A stretch of DNA of 64,000 nucleotides from Metallyticus violacea (lineage: Eukaryota > Arthropoda > Insecta > Mantodea > Metallyticidae): contig CM060831.1 in the NCBI GenBank assembly GCA_030762175.1, positions 81,462,001-81,526,000 on the forward strand, read 5' to 3'. Positions within the stretch are counted from its first letter, which is position 1. Each line of letters opens with the position of its first letter. Below are positions 38,393 to 49,067 of the stretch, piece after piece. A model generated the notes under the pieces. That model was not told where the DNA came from. It saw only the letters and a program-made list of their open reading frames with translations, and ran no database searches. The position numbers and the translations under genes were made by a program.

Positions 38393-41300
38393 GGGGAGGG
38401 GTCTGTGGAACTGAGTTCAGATTGGTTCGCGTGGTCAAGAAAGTTTTATCTAACCTGCAGCTGCTGGGCGTTTCCAGCGGGGTGTTTGTTGCTGATTGGT
38501 TGGCGTGGTTTCTTTATATTGGTATCACCGAAGACTCTGGAGGCATTTGCGCCATGAAGTTCGTGTCTGCCTTCGCGAGCACAGATCGCTCACTTGGGAG
38601 GAGGCTAGACAGAATCTTGCTGACGAGTGGGGGGTCGCCAAAAATCTCCTTGGACAACGAGAAAAAACTTCTCATGCTATCCATGGCACCAGGGGCCTGG
38701 TCTATGAACCACAAGCTATGGAAAATGCTTTTGCTGACTACTTGGAACAGCTTAGAGAGGATCCTCAGAACGAAAACTTTTCAAGTTACGTTCGTTGGCA
38801 CCTCCGAAGACCGCCGGACGACGTAGACTATAGCATTCCAATGTTTCACTCCAATGAAGTCATGGCGCACTACTGCGCCTCCATCCCAAAAAGGCTGCTG
38901 GTCCTGTCGGGTTGACACCCCTCATACTACGCAACTTTTCATTAAAAGCTGTGCTCTTTGTTACCAAAGTTTTCAATATATGCATCAGCTTGGGTCACTT
39001 CTCATGAGAGTGGAGGGAGGCCCGCGTGATATGCATATTGAAACCGGACAAAGACCCAGTTCATCCTTCCAGTTACCGCTCCATCAGTCTCCTCTCGACC
39101 CTGTCGAAAGTATTCGAGAGATTTTTACTGTCACCCCTGCTGGGTAACATTCAAGCCATACCCCCGCATCTATTTGGCTTTCGTCCTGGGTACTCTACTA
39201 CCCAGCCCTTGGTTTTCAGGGCAAGGCATTCACCCACACGGTGTCTCTGAATGTAAAAAAAGCCTTCTCCACCACCTGGCACGCCGGGCTCCTGTACAAA
39301 CTGATCTCCCTTGGGCCTCCACATACTTACATACAATTACTGCACCCATACCGCAAACATTGAACTTTACTGTGGCGGGAAATAATTCTACACTGAGACA
39401 GATACGCGGCGGAGTTCCAGAAGGCTCTGTACTCTCACCAATCCTATTCAACATTTACATGGCAGACTTCCCCCATACACCAGACATCAACATAGCACAA
39501 TATGCAGACGACGTCCTGGTATACAAAACAAACAGACACATACGCAGAGCCGTAATCCCCACTCAAAGACTGTTACACTAATTGAAAGGTGGAGCAGGCG
39601 TTGATGTCCATAAATCCGGCGAAAACCAACGACATTGTATTCAATAAACGCTGTATTCCTAAATTCGGCAAAGGATTCAGTGAAAGCATTCCCTCACATA
39701 TTTGGGAATTCAGCTAGGCAATGGTTTGACGTTTAAGGGACACATTAGTAGAACTGCTCACAGAGCCCAGGGAGCAATTGCTCAACTGAACGATGTATTT
39801 AGTTTGAAAGCGATGCCAGCCAGCCCACTTAAAACTTCACTCATGTTGTATACCTGTGAAATCTGCGGCATGGCAGCAGACAATTGGCTGATATTTCTTC
39901 AAAGGGCGCAGAATAAAGGGCTTCGTGTAATTTACTCTGTATACCGCAGTCTCCCAACCAGATCTTCATGAAGCCTTCTCCCTTCCATACACAGAGGAAG
40001 AAATCAGGCTCCGGGCCAAGAAATTCTACGCTTTTTACCATTTCATGCAAGTGCTCTCATTCGCTCTCTAGGCAATTACGATGGGCAAGGTAGATCAAAG
40101 TCAAGATTCAATTGGCTTGTGGGAATCTTGGATGACAATAGTTCATCTCCTTTCAACAGGAATAATTAAGCTTTTCCAAACATAATTGCACTTAAAAGTA
40201 ATTCAAATAGAAAATCAAAAGCAATATAGACGTGCAAAAAACCAAATAACGATTAATAGCACATCCTTATATCAGCAAATGCCTGGACATTAGATCCACT
40301 CATCACACCAAGAAAAGTCAATTGAGCACTATTTGTCATAATCCACCTCTACCACACTGCGGTTAAACCCAAGGACGGGTAGAAATGCAGCAACTGTACA
40401 CAGGCTTCATTGAAACACAATTGTTCCCTGTAAGGCCAATGGGAAATTTTTTGAATAAAATTCAGAGCTTCTTCCTTTCCTGTTAACTTTATTCCTGTAT
40501 TTGTAAATTTCCACTGCCTTTCGATATAAGCGAGGATGATAATGAGATGTTGAAGCTAATATGTCAGTCAGGAGTGAATGGGTCTTACGTTATATAAAAG
40601 GTGCCAAAAAATGTATACAAACTTCAAGTAAAGAAAAAAACTGTGTTAACCTAACAAAAATGAACTCACACAAACAGGAAATGGTGAGCACTAATCATCT
40701 TAGACTCTTACAGTTACAACAGTCGCTCAAAATGCCCACCATCGGCGTCGATACACTTCTGTGTACGTTGAACTAATGATTAAGCAACGTTTGGTAAAGT
40801 GTCCTCAGCGATTGCAGCACATGCCGTTTCAATTTCTTCCCGAAGTGCTGTAAGTGTAACTGTTTTCTACGGTACACAACATCCTTAAGAGTTCCCCATA
40901 GGTAGAAGTTCAACGGAGTTAGATCCGGAGAACGCGATGGAAATTCAATCGGATCTCTTCATCCTATCAAGTGCCTTGGATGATTGTCATCAAGGTACGC
41001 ACGTACATCTCGTAGTAATGTGGTGGTGCCCCATCTTGTTGGAAGTAAAATTCCTCATTTCTATAGAGTGTATGAATGGCGGGTAAGACGGATGTGCGTA
41101 TCATGTTCAGGTACACTGGGCCAGTTACTGTTTCTTCAAAAAAGAATGGTCCAATTTGACCCTTAGATGACAACCCATACCAAACATTAATTCCAGGTAA
41201 ATTAAGAGCCTTTTCCAAAATAACATGTGGATTGTTTGCACACCAGTAGACACCGTTATGCCGGTTAACAGTTGCGTTCAACTTAAATTGTGCCTCATCG

Positions 41301-44300
41301 GACATAACAACTTTCTCTACGAAGGTCTCATCCTCTTGCACCATGTTCCGAAACTACTCCACAGTACTGCATTCTCCGATCAGGGTCATCTTCATTTAAT
41401 GCATGCAAAAATCTTGGGATGAAAACTTTCAACTTTGCTGTTTTAATAATACGACGTACGCTGGTTCTGCTAATCCCATTCTCACGTGCACATTGCTCTG
41501 TAGATTTCTGCAGTGAGTGCTCAAAACGTTCCAAAACCATAGCCGAGGACGCAGGGCTTGTTATAGTGCGAGGTCTTCCAGATCTGCCCTTGTGAACATC
41601 GCATACGGTACCACGAGTCTCAAATTTGTCTCGAATGCGTGCAATGTTGTTACTCGCTACTCGCGTTGGCGGTTCTGTTCTGTAGACACATCTCCATTGC
41701 CTTCGAACTTCAACAACATTCTCGGTTTTCCAATATCACTTCAAAATTGCTTTCCGCTGTTCATTTTTGTTGTAACAACGCTAGCATAACGTAATGTGAG
41801 TCATCTGTTTACAGAACATCATACAATAATCTTGGCTTCATTTTTCCATTGTTGATTTACCTGTCAAGTAGCAAAGCTATCATAATGTGAGCGCATCTGT
41901 TTACAGAACATCATACTACACATTACTGTTGTTTTTCGGTCCAACATTGAAATATATTAAATAGATATCTACTGTGAAAGGGTGTACATATTTTTGGCAC
42001 CCTCGGATAAGCCGTATATTTGTTGCCGTGTGATGTCAATATAAACCGCACCACATGGGAATGGCATTCTGTAGATAGCGGATGAGGCAAGCGGTTCCCT
42101 TGTATCTTTTGTGAAGCGGCATGTATTTCTAACCTCTCTTGTCAGTTTAAAAACTATTTCTACGTCATGCCGTCTAACTAGCTTACAGGTAAGTGACTTT
42201 TGTCAGACAGTTATTGTGTCCATCTATTTTGTGTTTCTTCAAGGAAGAAAGGCTGTTCTCACCTCCTTGGCTTCGTACCCGTTAGCTTGCAGTATTTGTT
42301 GCAGGTGTTTTTTCTCTCATCCTAGCAGTTTCGGGTTGACATATCCGAGACTCGACCTAGGAGGGTTTTATCATGATAGGTTTTTACTTCGGATGTGGTT
42401 GGAGGCCTTGTGAAGATATCTGTCTAGTGGATAGGCTTACGGTAAACTGTGTGTCCGAGGGTACTCTGTAAAGCTCAACGATTTATTTAAGACATACCTC
42501 GTTTATTAAATTAAACAATTATAGTAGCGGAAACGAAAGTCTCCCGGCATTTCTGAAGCCCTCTATGGCTGTTTCTCTTTTGCAGCAAGAGAAATACTTG
42601 AAGATCAACAACTATAAAGTTGAGATGAAAATACTTTGTTAATATAAACATACCTGTCCAGAAGTGTAGTGGCGACCGATGATGCCTTTAGCGTACTGGC
42701 CGCCGGCTTCATGAGGACGCGGATCCTGGAAGTGATAGGGGTCTCCGCAGACGCCACATCGACCCTGATTCTGCTCCCACTGCACTGCGAACATGCATTA
42801 GGTTCAACCATGGCTGGTTTTCCTTTACAGAAATCCTTTTCTCCTAAGATACTCAAGTCAAACGTCTTTTATTTTAAGCAATATCTTATGGTAAAAGGAT
42901 GCTAAAACTATAATTTTATGTACCTTATAACAACCATATACAAATTGTAACCATACAACGGTAGGTCCATAAGTTTCCGGCATAACGCTTTTCTAGGAAT
43001 GAAAAAGACTAAACCAAATTTCACCTTTCAATATGGCTGCCCTTTATTACAATAAATTTCTCACATCTTTGAATTAACATTTCAACCCCCCCCCTCCTCA
43101 CAATAGTCAGAAGTCTTGTCTACAAAATGGGCATAAACAGCATCCATCACTTCTTCGTCACACTTAAATTTCCTTCCTCGAAGGTCCTTCCTGAGTTTTT
43201 AGAAGAGGAAAAAGTCATTGGAAGTTACATCTGGACTGTAGGATGGATAGTCGATCTTTTTGAAGTCACATTTCTTCAGCTTCCTTTGCAACAAGAGCTG
43301 TGTGCACAGGCGCGTCGTCGTGAAGAAGGCGCACTCAGCTTTCCTCGCCTTTTCCCTTAGATAGAAGCACGTAGTTGCAGTAGGCCAGCATAGTACTCCC
43401 CATTTACTGTGGCGTTCCTCTCCTTGAAGTCAATGAAGAGTATTCCTTCACATGCCAAAAGAGTGTGGCCATAATCTTCTTGGTTGACTGATTGACCCTA
43501 GCCTTTAGAGGCAGTGCTTCGCCAGGTTTATGCCACTCCATTCATTCTCTTTTGGACAAGGGATCATAGTAGAGGACCACAGTTTCATCTCCTATAACAA
43601 TGATTTGTAGAACTTCTCTCTCGTTGCCACGGCAGAGCTCCAAAAATGCCTGACAACAGATGACTCGTTACTGCTTTTGGACTAAGGAAAGAAGTCTAGA
43701 CACCCATCTTGCACTAACCTTATTCATGTTTAAATGTTCATGAATAATTCGAAGGACTGTTGTTTTAGAAAGGCCCAACCTTGCTGCTATTTCTGTAACT
43801 TTGAGCCGCCGGTCTTCCATAATTTCTCCTTCCACAAGAGCGATGTTTTCAGGAGTGAGCACCTCCAAGGGCCGACCTATACGCTCTTCGTCTTCAATGC
43901 TTTGTAGGCCCATTTGAAATGGTTTGGCCCATTCTTTTACGGTAGAATATGAGGGGGATGCTTTCCCCTATACACCGCCCAGTCACTGTTTAATTTCATT
44001 TGGAGTAAGTCCTTCTTTTGTGAAGAACTTAATAACAGCTCGACATTCCATTTTGAACATGTCACAATCTTCTACACATAGCCTTCTTTATGCAATTATA
44101 TCTGAACAACTGAACAGTTACAGTTGCAATTATTTACTTAACAGATAAGGTATGACACCAGATAAGGATTTGTGATGTCGAAATCCTTATCGGCGAGGCC
44201 GGAAAATTATGGTCCTACCCTCGTATATATGTATAAAAAGTAATGAAAATTCAATAAAAATTTCTATGATAAGTGAATAAGGCAACGTTAATTTAGGTAG

Positions 44301-45904
44301 CTTCCTATAGTGAGGTGTAAAACTGGCTCCACAGAAATTATAGACGACCTGAAATCAGTCGACGTGGAAAAATTTCTAAATGTTCCAATACTTAAAAGTG
44401 ATTTATATTTACTCGTACAAACAAATGATGCATAAATAAGGTACTTTGTTTTGCATATTGCTAAATAATAATTATTTGAAATTTAACAGTTATATGCATT
44501 TTATTGCGTGTTTATTATTCGCTTGATTACCTTATATGTTATACATGCCGTTACAGACAGAGGTCTCTTTGGCTGTAGTCATGCGTCCTAACACAAACGG
44601 CAACGGAGAGAGCAGAGCCCAAGCAGTGGTAGTGTGCAACAAATACAGGCAGATAGAACAGTCGTAACGCACGGAAACAATGCACTTTAATGACCATGTG
44701 CACTTCCTCGATCAAAGTCAAACAGCGTTCAATGCGATTTTTCAGTGCATTGATAATGATAAAAGTTAAACAGATAGTTGATTATAGTCAAGTTTGACTC
44801 CGGGTACTGAACCGATCAACTGCGTTAATTGCGATCAAGTTACACAAAATGGCTGCCTGTTTCGGTTTTCTTGAAGGTATTGAGGACGAGGTAATTCAAT
44901 TCAGAGCGTGAAACGACCGACAAATTTTGCTCAGAAGCGCTTGAGGTTCTTTATCGTGCTGTAAATGTACGACACGGGACCCACGGCTTTACTTCCCTTC
45001 CTGTAGTCTTCTACACAAAGACCTGCAATACGCTTGTGCAATCCTGGATCATTATTTATTAGTTAGGAGGCATCTACAATCCGACACTGCATCTTCAGAT
45101 GTGGCGATGTCGTTGCATAAATTAGGCTTTTTGCATGACCCCATACACAAAAATCCAAAGGATATAGATGCGATAATATGGAAGACCACGGTCAAAGCCC
45201 TCCTCTATCTAACCACTGTTGATTGCCGTACATGAAGTGCATGTCGGTGTATTCTATGCTTTTGCAGATTTACAAATCTTTTCATAAATTCACGAAAGCT
45301 ACATAACATTTATTTGCAATACACATAGCAACTATTGATCAATTGATTGGTTTTGGTTTATTACTAAGGCTTAAGCAATGAGGGGAAGAATAGGAGGAGG
45401 TGCGACATGAATGTTGCTTAGTTACAGTATCCAGAATTCAGTGGCGGCTCCAACGAAAAAGTTAGTGTTATTATCTCGTAAATTGTTAATCTGCGGACTC
45501 ATTATTACTAGAACTTGTTTGCTTCTTTTAGCTTGTGCCGGTTAAATATTTACCATTACTTTTTAAACATCCTGTATACTTTCCCTTTATTTTGTATACT
45601 GTATCGATGCTTACTACTTTCGGCGTTACCTATTCGTTAGTTACTCTCTAAAGTACACAATGAACACAACTCTCCGTAACTTCTAAACGGATAGCTCCAT
45701 GCAAGATATCACTTTCTACTCATCGTTTGCTCTTGGAGAATAACCGCCAGTGGTCGGACAGAGTTGCTCACCCGCGTATCCCCCGCAGAATAGCTCGTTG
45801 TCGTTGTAGTTGACAGGATTTGGGAACCCGAAACGCCACATGCTGTTCCTTGCTGGAGGGTCCATGAGACGTCCGTGCCCGGCAACTCCAGCCATTCGCA
45901 GTGC
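26718..45904 (-). CDS. Lytic polysaccharide monooxygenase, family AA15 (seven exons, signal-peptide exon not found)
   Basis: Secreted copper enzyme that oxidatively cleaves chitin or cellulose; insect AA15 members act in digestion or cuticle remodelling. Exons on the minus strand are 45772-45904, 42654-42784, 36158-36267, 33884-34029, 29486-29687, 29255-29371 and 26718-26835. All have GT/AG borders, and phases (1,0,2,1,2,2) fit exactly. The mature chain is 309 residues. It starts at the histidine of [16 protein letters not shown], which is His1 of the histidine brace; the second brace histidine is His91 in [22 protein letters not shown] and [16 protein letters not shown] are further family blocks, with a putative axial residue Phe186 in ETFRNCAD. 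Residues 232-309 form two six-Cys modules. The exon encoding most of the signal peptide must lie beyond 45904. Introns carry many transposon and SINE copies, but coding exons are clean, so the gene looks functional. Confidence 0.9.
26991..27763. mobile_element. Fold-back element from inverted Tc1/mariner 5' ends
   Basis: Arms of about 265 bases (26991-27260 and 27490-27763) are inverted copies. Termini CGTGCGGCTGAAACAATGA and TCATTATTTCTGCCGCAC lie inside TA. The minus frame at 27409-27591 gives a transposase N-terminal piece ([24 protein letters not shown], the HTH of this transposase type), and the arm strands encode related diverged sequence. It lies in the last LPMO intron. Confidence 0.7.
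28271..28350. repeat. (TAA)n microsatellite
   Basis: About 80 bases of uninterrupted AAT/TAA repeat inside the last LPMO intron. Confidence 0.95.
28533..28757 (-). repeat. SINE family A (copy 3, head-truncated)
   Basis: Tail (TTTATTTACGGACG on plus) and body match copy 2; the tRNA-like head is cut at about 28757. In the last LPMO intron. Confidence 0.8.
29255..29371 (-). CDS. AA15 LPMO exon, first C-terminal Cys-rich module
   Basis: Acceptor TTTCAG before 29371; donor GTAAGT after 29255. Encodes residues 232-270 with cysteines at 236, 252, 256, 263, 268 and 270 (C-x15-C-x3-C-x6-C-x4-C-x-C). Confidence 0.88.
29486..29687 (-). CDS. AA15 LPMO exon, residues 165-231
   Basis: Acceptor TTACAG before 29687; donor GTGTGT after 29486, chosen over the nearby GTAAGG because only GTGTGT keeps the next exon in frame. 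Encodes [16 protein letters not shown] and ETFRNCADI, the C-terminal end of the catalytic domain, then a linker. Confidence 0.88.
30511..30687 (-). promoter_or_regulatory. Possible internal promoter (CRE-like, two CCAAT, TATA)
   Basis: In minus-strand order: TGACGTC (30681-30687), two inverted-CCAAT ATTGG sites on plus (30663-30667 and 30632-30636), and a TATATAAATT box (30511-30520). It points toward the last three LPMO exons from inside an intron. It could belong to an unrecognised mobile element. Confidence 0.25.
30846..31092 (-). repeat. SINE family A (copy 4)
   Basis: Same body blocks as copy 2 (TTCAGGCTTGAGGTTC, CGTGCCGTAAATGTAC, GGCTTTACTTCCCTTCC on plus). The tRNA head is partly preserved near 31060-31092. 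In an LPMO intron. Confidence 0.8.
31180..31680 (-). pseudogene. LINE ORF2 C-terminal fragment
   Basis: Minus frames contain [19 protein letters not shown], then NLNTRSS, then [14 protein letters not shown]. This is the order R-R....L..L......NTRS....WN.LP seen at the very C-terminus of many non-LTR ORF2 proteins. Broken between frames; no RT palm is present. Confidence 0.5.
32413..33243 (-). mobile_element. Internally deleted mariner-like element, with a second nested terminus
   Basis: Inverted ends GTGGCCCAATGGAATATGAC (32417) and GTCACATT/CATATTCCATTGGGTTAC (to 33107) bound a ~695-base core. A further copy of the same terminus lies at 33203-33243, so either two copies are nested or one end is duplicated. 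The minus strand of the core near 32785-32860 has an [19 protein letters not shown] second-Asp block; most of the transposase is missing. Confidence 0.65.
33446..33491. repeat. (GT)n microsatellite
   Basis: About 23 GT units in an LPMO intron. Confidence 0.97.
33884..34029 (-). CDS. AA15 LPMO exon, residues 116-164
   Basis: Acceptor CTTTCAG before 34029; donor GTAAGT after 33884. Encodes VGFNIPLD and a [12 protein letters not shown] segment that packs near the active site in LPMO folds. Ends one base into a Gly codon. Confidence 0.9.
34083..34352 (-). repeat. SINE family A (copy 5)
   Basis: Nearly full length: plus-strand TTTATTTACGGACGCTC at the tail to CACCACTACACCACCAGGACC at the tRNA-like head. 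In the LPMO intron just upstream of the 33884-34029 exon. Confidence 0.85.
35042..35966 (+). mobile_element. Tc1/mariner element (family M3), internally deleted
   Basis: Ends GGGTGGATCATTAAG and the inverted CTTAATGATCCACG lie inside TA (35040-35041; 35967-35968); length is about 0.93 kb. Plus-strand pieces are [16 protein letters not shown] (first catalytic Asp) and [11 protein letters not shown] (second Asp). The HTH region is shortened and the third-Asp region is degenerate (HSPYSLRLS). Non-autonomous. Confidence 0.8.
36158..36267 (-). CDS. AA15 LPMO exon, residues 80-115, second copper histidine
   Basis: Acceptor TTTCAG before 36267; donor GTAGGT after 36158. Encodes [20 protein letters not shown]; the His of NHWG is the second histidine-brace ligand. 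Ends two bases into an Arg codon. Confidence 0.9.
36313..37575 (+). mobile_element. mariner family M1, copy 2 (full length, dead)
   Basis: Both ends are present (GTAGATCCATAAGTTTCCGG; CCGGAAACTTATGGACCTAC) inside TA; length is 1263 bases. Frame 36472-36879 encodes the N-terminal HTH domain, starting [17 protein letters not shown]. 37199-37468 encodes [16 protein letters not shown] and [16 protein letters not shown], so the third Asp of DD34D is Asn here. A frameshift and stop between the halves also inactivate it. In an LPMO intron. Confidence 0.9.
37576..38469. other. Intronic DNA with microsatellites
   Basis: No coding motif. Holds a (TAA)n run at 38148-38195 and a pure (TA)n run of about 48 bases at 38341-38388; frames of YIYI or IIII repeats here are translations of these. 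Confidence 0.7.
38470..40150 (+). pseudogene. Non-LTR retrotransposon (jockey-like) reverse transcriptase relic
   Basis: Plus-strand pieces in order: an [10 protein letters not shown] helper region (38496-38915); [18 protein letters not shown] and [13 protein letters not shown], then [13 protein letters not shown] (RT fingers, 39026-39250); [16 protein letters not shown]; and the catalytic [10 protein letters not shown] (YADD at 39501-39512). [11 protein letters not shown] and later C-terminal sequence follow (39702-39971). Frameshifts separate all blocks. In an LPMO intron, antisense to the gene. Confidence 0.85.
40595..42007 (-). mobile_element. Tc1/mariner element (family M4), near full length
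   Basis: Ends AAGGTGCCAAAAAATGTATAC and inverted TGTACATATTTTTGGCACCC. Minus frames: HTH region with [15 protein letters not shown] and [13 protein letters not shown] (41328-41540), and catalytic region [39 protein letters not shown] and [11 protein letters not shown] (40967-41344), giving first and second Asp. The third acidic region is interrupted. Its 5' end carries two ~100-base sub-repeats with CTGTAAACAGAT; the same structure reappears at 49068-49308. Confidence 0.85.
42654..42784 (-). CDS. AA15 LPMO exon, residues 36-79
   Basis: Acceptor TTCGCAG before 42784; donor GTATGT after 42654. Encodes [18 protein letters not shown] and [15 protein letters not shown], a signature stretch of AA15. 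Ends on a codon boundary. Confidence 0.9.
42956..44223 (-). mobile_element. mariner family M1, copy 3 (full length, dead)
   Basis: Both termini (GTAGGTCCATAAGTTTCCGG; GGCCGGAAAATTATGGTCCTAC) lie inside TA; length is 1268 bases. The minus frame at 43668-43913 encodes the HTH ([19 protein letters not shown]) and the rest is frameshifted; a poly-C tract at 43086-43095 mirrors copy 1. In the first known LPMO intron. Confidence 0.88.
44224..45771. other. Intronic DNA with a SINE fragment
   Basis: Apart from the SINE fragment at 44898-45002 nothing coding is seen. This stretch lies between the first two known LPMO exons. Confidence 0.45.
44898..45002 (-). repeat. SINE family A fragment (copy 6)
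   Basis: Internal body only: GACAAATTTTGCTCAGAAG to CGGCTTTACTTCCCTTCC on plus; both head and tail are missing. Confidence 0.7.
45772..45904 (-). CDS. AA15 LPMO exon with mature N-terminus
   Basis: Acceptor TTGCAG before 45904 and donor GTGAGC after 45772. Encodes the end of the signal peptide (ALRMAGVAG) and mature residues 1-35, including His1 and the conserved [10 protein letters not shown] and CGGYA blocks; ends one base into a Val codon. Confidence 0.9.
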
Positions 45905-46087
45905 CTGCAACATTCCAACATCAGCATGTACTATGTTTATGTTAAACAAATTCTAGTCTTTCTTTGGATTTAGTTATTAGTCCTGCAACAAAACATATTT
46001 TCGTCTCCATCTCCACAGAGACAGAGAGATGTACTTCAGTTTAACCGTATTTGACTGAATAAACTTTCCTTTCTAGCGTTCCCGGCC

Positions 46088-47273
46088 GCGGGGATAGGTC
46101 AATAAGTTTCCGGCCTCGCCGACAAGGATTATCGCCTTCACAAAATCCTTATCTGGTGTCACACCTTATCTGTTAAGTAAATATTTGCAGCTGTAACTGT
46201 GTTCAGTTATTCAGATATAGTTGCATAAAGAAGGCTGTGTGTAGAAGATTGTGACATGCTCAAAATGGAGTTTCGAGCTGTTATTAAGTTTCACAAAAGA
46301 AGGACTTACTCCAAATGAAATTAAACAGCGATTGGACGGTGTATATGGGAAAACATCCCCCTCATATTCTATCGTAAAAGAATGGGCCAAACTTTTTCGA
46401 ATGGGTCGAGAAAGCATTGAAGACGAAGAGCATACAGATCGGCCATTGGAGGTGCTCACTCCTGAAAACATCGCTCTTGTGGAAGGAGAAATTATGGAAG
46501 ACCGCGACTCAAAGTTACAGAAATAGCAACAAGGTTGGGCCTTTCTAAAACAACAGTCCTTCGAATAATTCATGAAGATTTAAACATGAATAAGGTTAGT
46601 GCGTAGACTTCTTTCCTCAGTCCAAAAGCAGCAACGAGTCATCAGTTGTCAGGCATTTTTGGAGCTCTGCCGTGGCAGAGAGAGAAGTTCTGCAAACCAT
46701 TGTTACAGGAGATGAAACTACGGTCCTCTACTATGATTTCTTGCCCAAATGAGAATCAATCAATCAACAATCAATCAGTCAAGCAAGGAGATTATGGCCA
46801 CAATCTTTTGGCACTTTACTCTTTATTGACTTCAAGGAGAGGAACACCACAGTAAATGGGGAGTACTATGCTGGCCTACTGCGCAGACTGCGTGCATCTA
46901 TCAAAGAGAAAAGGCGAGGAAAGCTGAGTGGTGGTGTGCGTCTTCTTCACGACAACGTGCCTGTGTACACAGCTCTTGTTGCAAAGGAAGCTGTGAAGAA
47001 ATGTGGCTTCAAGGAGATCGACCATCCACCATAGAGCCCAGATCTAGCTCCCAGGGATTATTTCTTCTTCTCAAAACTCAAGAAGAACCTTCGAGGAAGG
47101 AAATTTAAGTGTGATGAAGTGATGGATGCTGTTTAAGTCATTTGGAGACAAGACTTCTGACTATTGGGGGGGAGGGGGTGGATGGAAATGTTAATTCAAA
47201 GATGTGAGAAGGGTATTGCAATAAAGGGTAGCTATATTGAAAAGTAAAATATAATTTTTGTCTTTATCCTGGT
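46088..47273 (+). mobile_element. mariner family M1, copy 4 (3'-truncated)
   Basis: Left end ATAGGTCAATAAGTTTCCGG is present; the right end is lost after ..TTTTTGTCTTTATCC near 47273. The HTH-encoding frame (46251-46526) is close to copy 2, followed by multiple indels; a G-run at 47165-47177 corresponds to the poly-C of the other copies. Upstream of the first known LPMO exon. Confidence 0.85.
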
Positions 47274-49067
47274 TAGATTAATAGGTAGGTAAAAAGTTAC
47301 ATTTAAAACAGTTAAAATGTTCTGGGCTCTTTTGCCGTGGTTCATGGTTTAACGTGCTACCATAGTTTTCACCAACTACTGCGATTGGTATCATTAGTGG
47401 ACGATGAACAGCACCAGTCCGAAAGATTTTAAATATTTTAATTATAATACCGGCCTTGAAAGGGTAAAAGTATCCAAAAGTTACATTGTACAAAACTAAC
47501 CTTTAGACCATTAGTTAGGAAATTATAGGAATATCTTCATATTTGCATATTCCGCAAGTTCGCATCCAAGTTAGGGAAATGGAAAATACAGTGAGCTTAC
47601 ATGAGTTGTGAGCCCGCTGACTCTACTGGTGTGTAACTTAATTAACTTTACTGCACAATTAACGCTTTTTTTGTTACCGTGAGAAATTAAGTTGCCGCGG
47701 AAGATGTAGGACGTAAGAACAGAATAAAAATTTATCTTTTTTTTATTTATTTATTTTACGCTAAGAAGTTCTGAAAGCTTTCTTTTACATTTGTGCAATG
47801 GCTTAGGGAAAATTCCTGTCCTTACGTCTTGGAGCGTCCTCGGGGGGCCTCAGAATACCTCGAGTGATGCCTTGGTGAAGCCGGGGAGGTTCTCGCGGAC
47901 GTGGTGGCTTATCATCTGAGGTAACATTTTAGACCTGCATATGATTGTGCATTGCTCCTCGGTTGTGACAGTTCGGTGTTTCCTTCATATTTAAACTTAT
48001 AATAGATTGGAATATTTTTGGACAATAACCGGAAAAAGAGAATGGGGAGAAAGGTGAAGATTTTTACGTGTAAGAGGTGAAAATGAAAGTTATTCAGTTT
48101 ATAAAAGGAGTTGAAACGAGTACAGAAGAAGGCAAAAGAAAAGGAAGAGATAAAGAATAGACAGGGTGAAGAAGAAGAAGAGATAAGGCAGTAGAAATAT
48201 ACAGAAGAAGATGTAAGTTATGGGAACGACAAGAAGACAGAAGAAAGAAGATTATAGGAGTGGATTAAGTGAATTGGAAAATGCAGATAATGGGAATGGA
48301 AAGAAGACAGAGAACAGAGATGATGGAGATAAGAAGAAGAAAAGATAGAAAGCGAAGAAGAAATAAGAGATATAATTAGTGACGATATACAAATATTATT
48401 CAAACATCAATAACAAATTCAAACTGCAACAACAATTAAAATAATATCACAGCCACTAAACACAATATAATGACTAGAGACGAAGCCAGAAGAGCGAGGA
48501 AAGTAGAGCGAGAGATGAAGGAAGTGGGAAGAGAGAAGTGATAAACGTTTACTATAAACTACTTATACATAACACTAACAACTATCCAAAATACTGAAGA
48601 AAGAAGACTGAGAAAAGGCGAGGTAGAAAAAAGTGAGAAATACATATAATACAATACTGAATACAAATGTTATGTAAAATACACAACTGACAGCAATAAT
48701 AGCAGCAGACATAACTGACGTTATAATAAACAACATACGGAAGAAGACGGAGAAAGAAAGGGAGGTGGAGGAAGGAGGAGCCAGGTGTAGAGCGACTAGA
48801 GGAGAAGGAAATGCGGAATAACAAAATGGAGGCAGTGTTAAGTGTTTAATTGATTAGTAAACGTGAGTGAAAAAAATAATAAAATGAAATTTCGATGTGA
48901 AATATAAATTACGAAAACAGTGAAGTGATTGTGAAGTAAGTACAAGATCTAGTGATCAAGTGTTAAAGGTACAAATAAACAATATCTACATATTCAACTG
49001 TTGATTGTTTGTTCTAGTGAAGTGTAACGTAAAAGATCAGCTTATGTACCCACATTACAAGGATAAG
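47274..49067. other. Unassigned DNA with a GC-rich patch and an 800 bp purine-rich stretch
   Basis: 47820-47930 is GC-rich and open in two minus-strand frames, preceded on that strand by a splice-acceptor-like ACCTCAG; I cannot name it. 48040-48840 is strongly purine-biased on plus (GAAGAAGAAG, GAGAGAAG), probably simple-sequence decay. The LPMO signal-peptide exon could lie here, but I found no convincing hydrophobic ATG exon. Confidence 0.35.

Noticed and set aside
38121..38438. Frames of poly-Ile/Tyr
   Set aside because: Translations of (TAA)n and (TA)n tracts.
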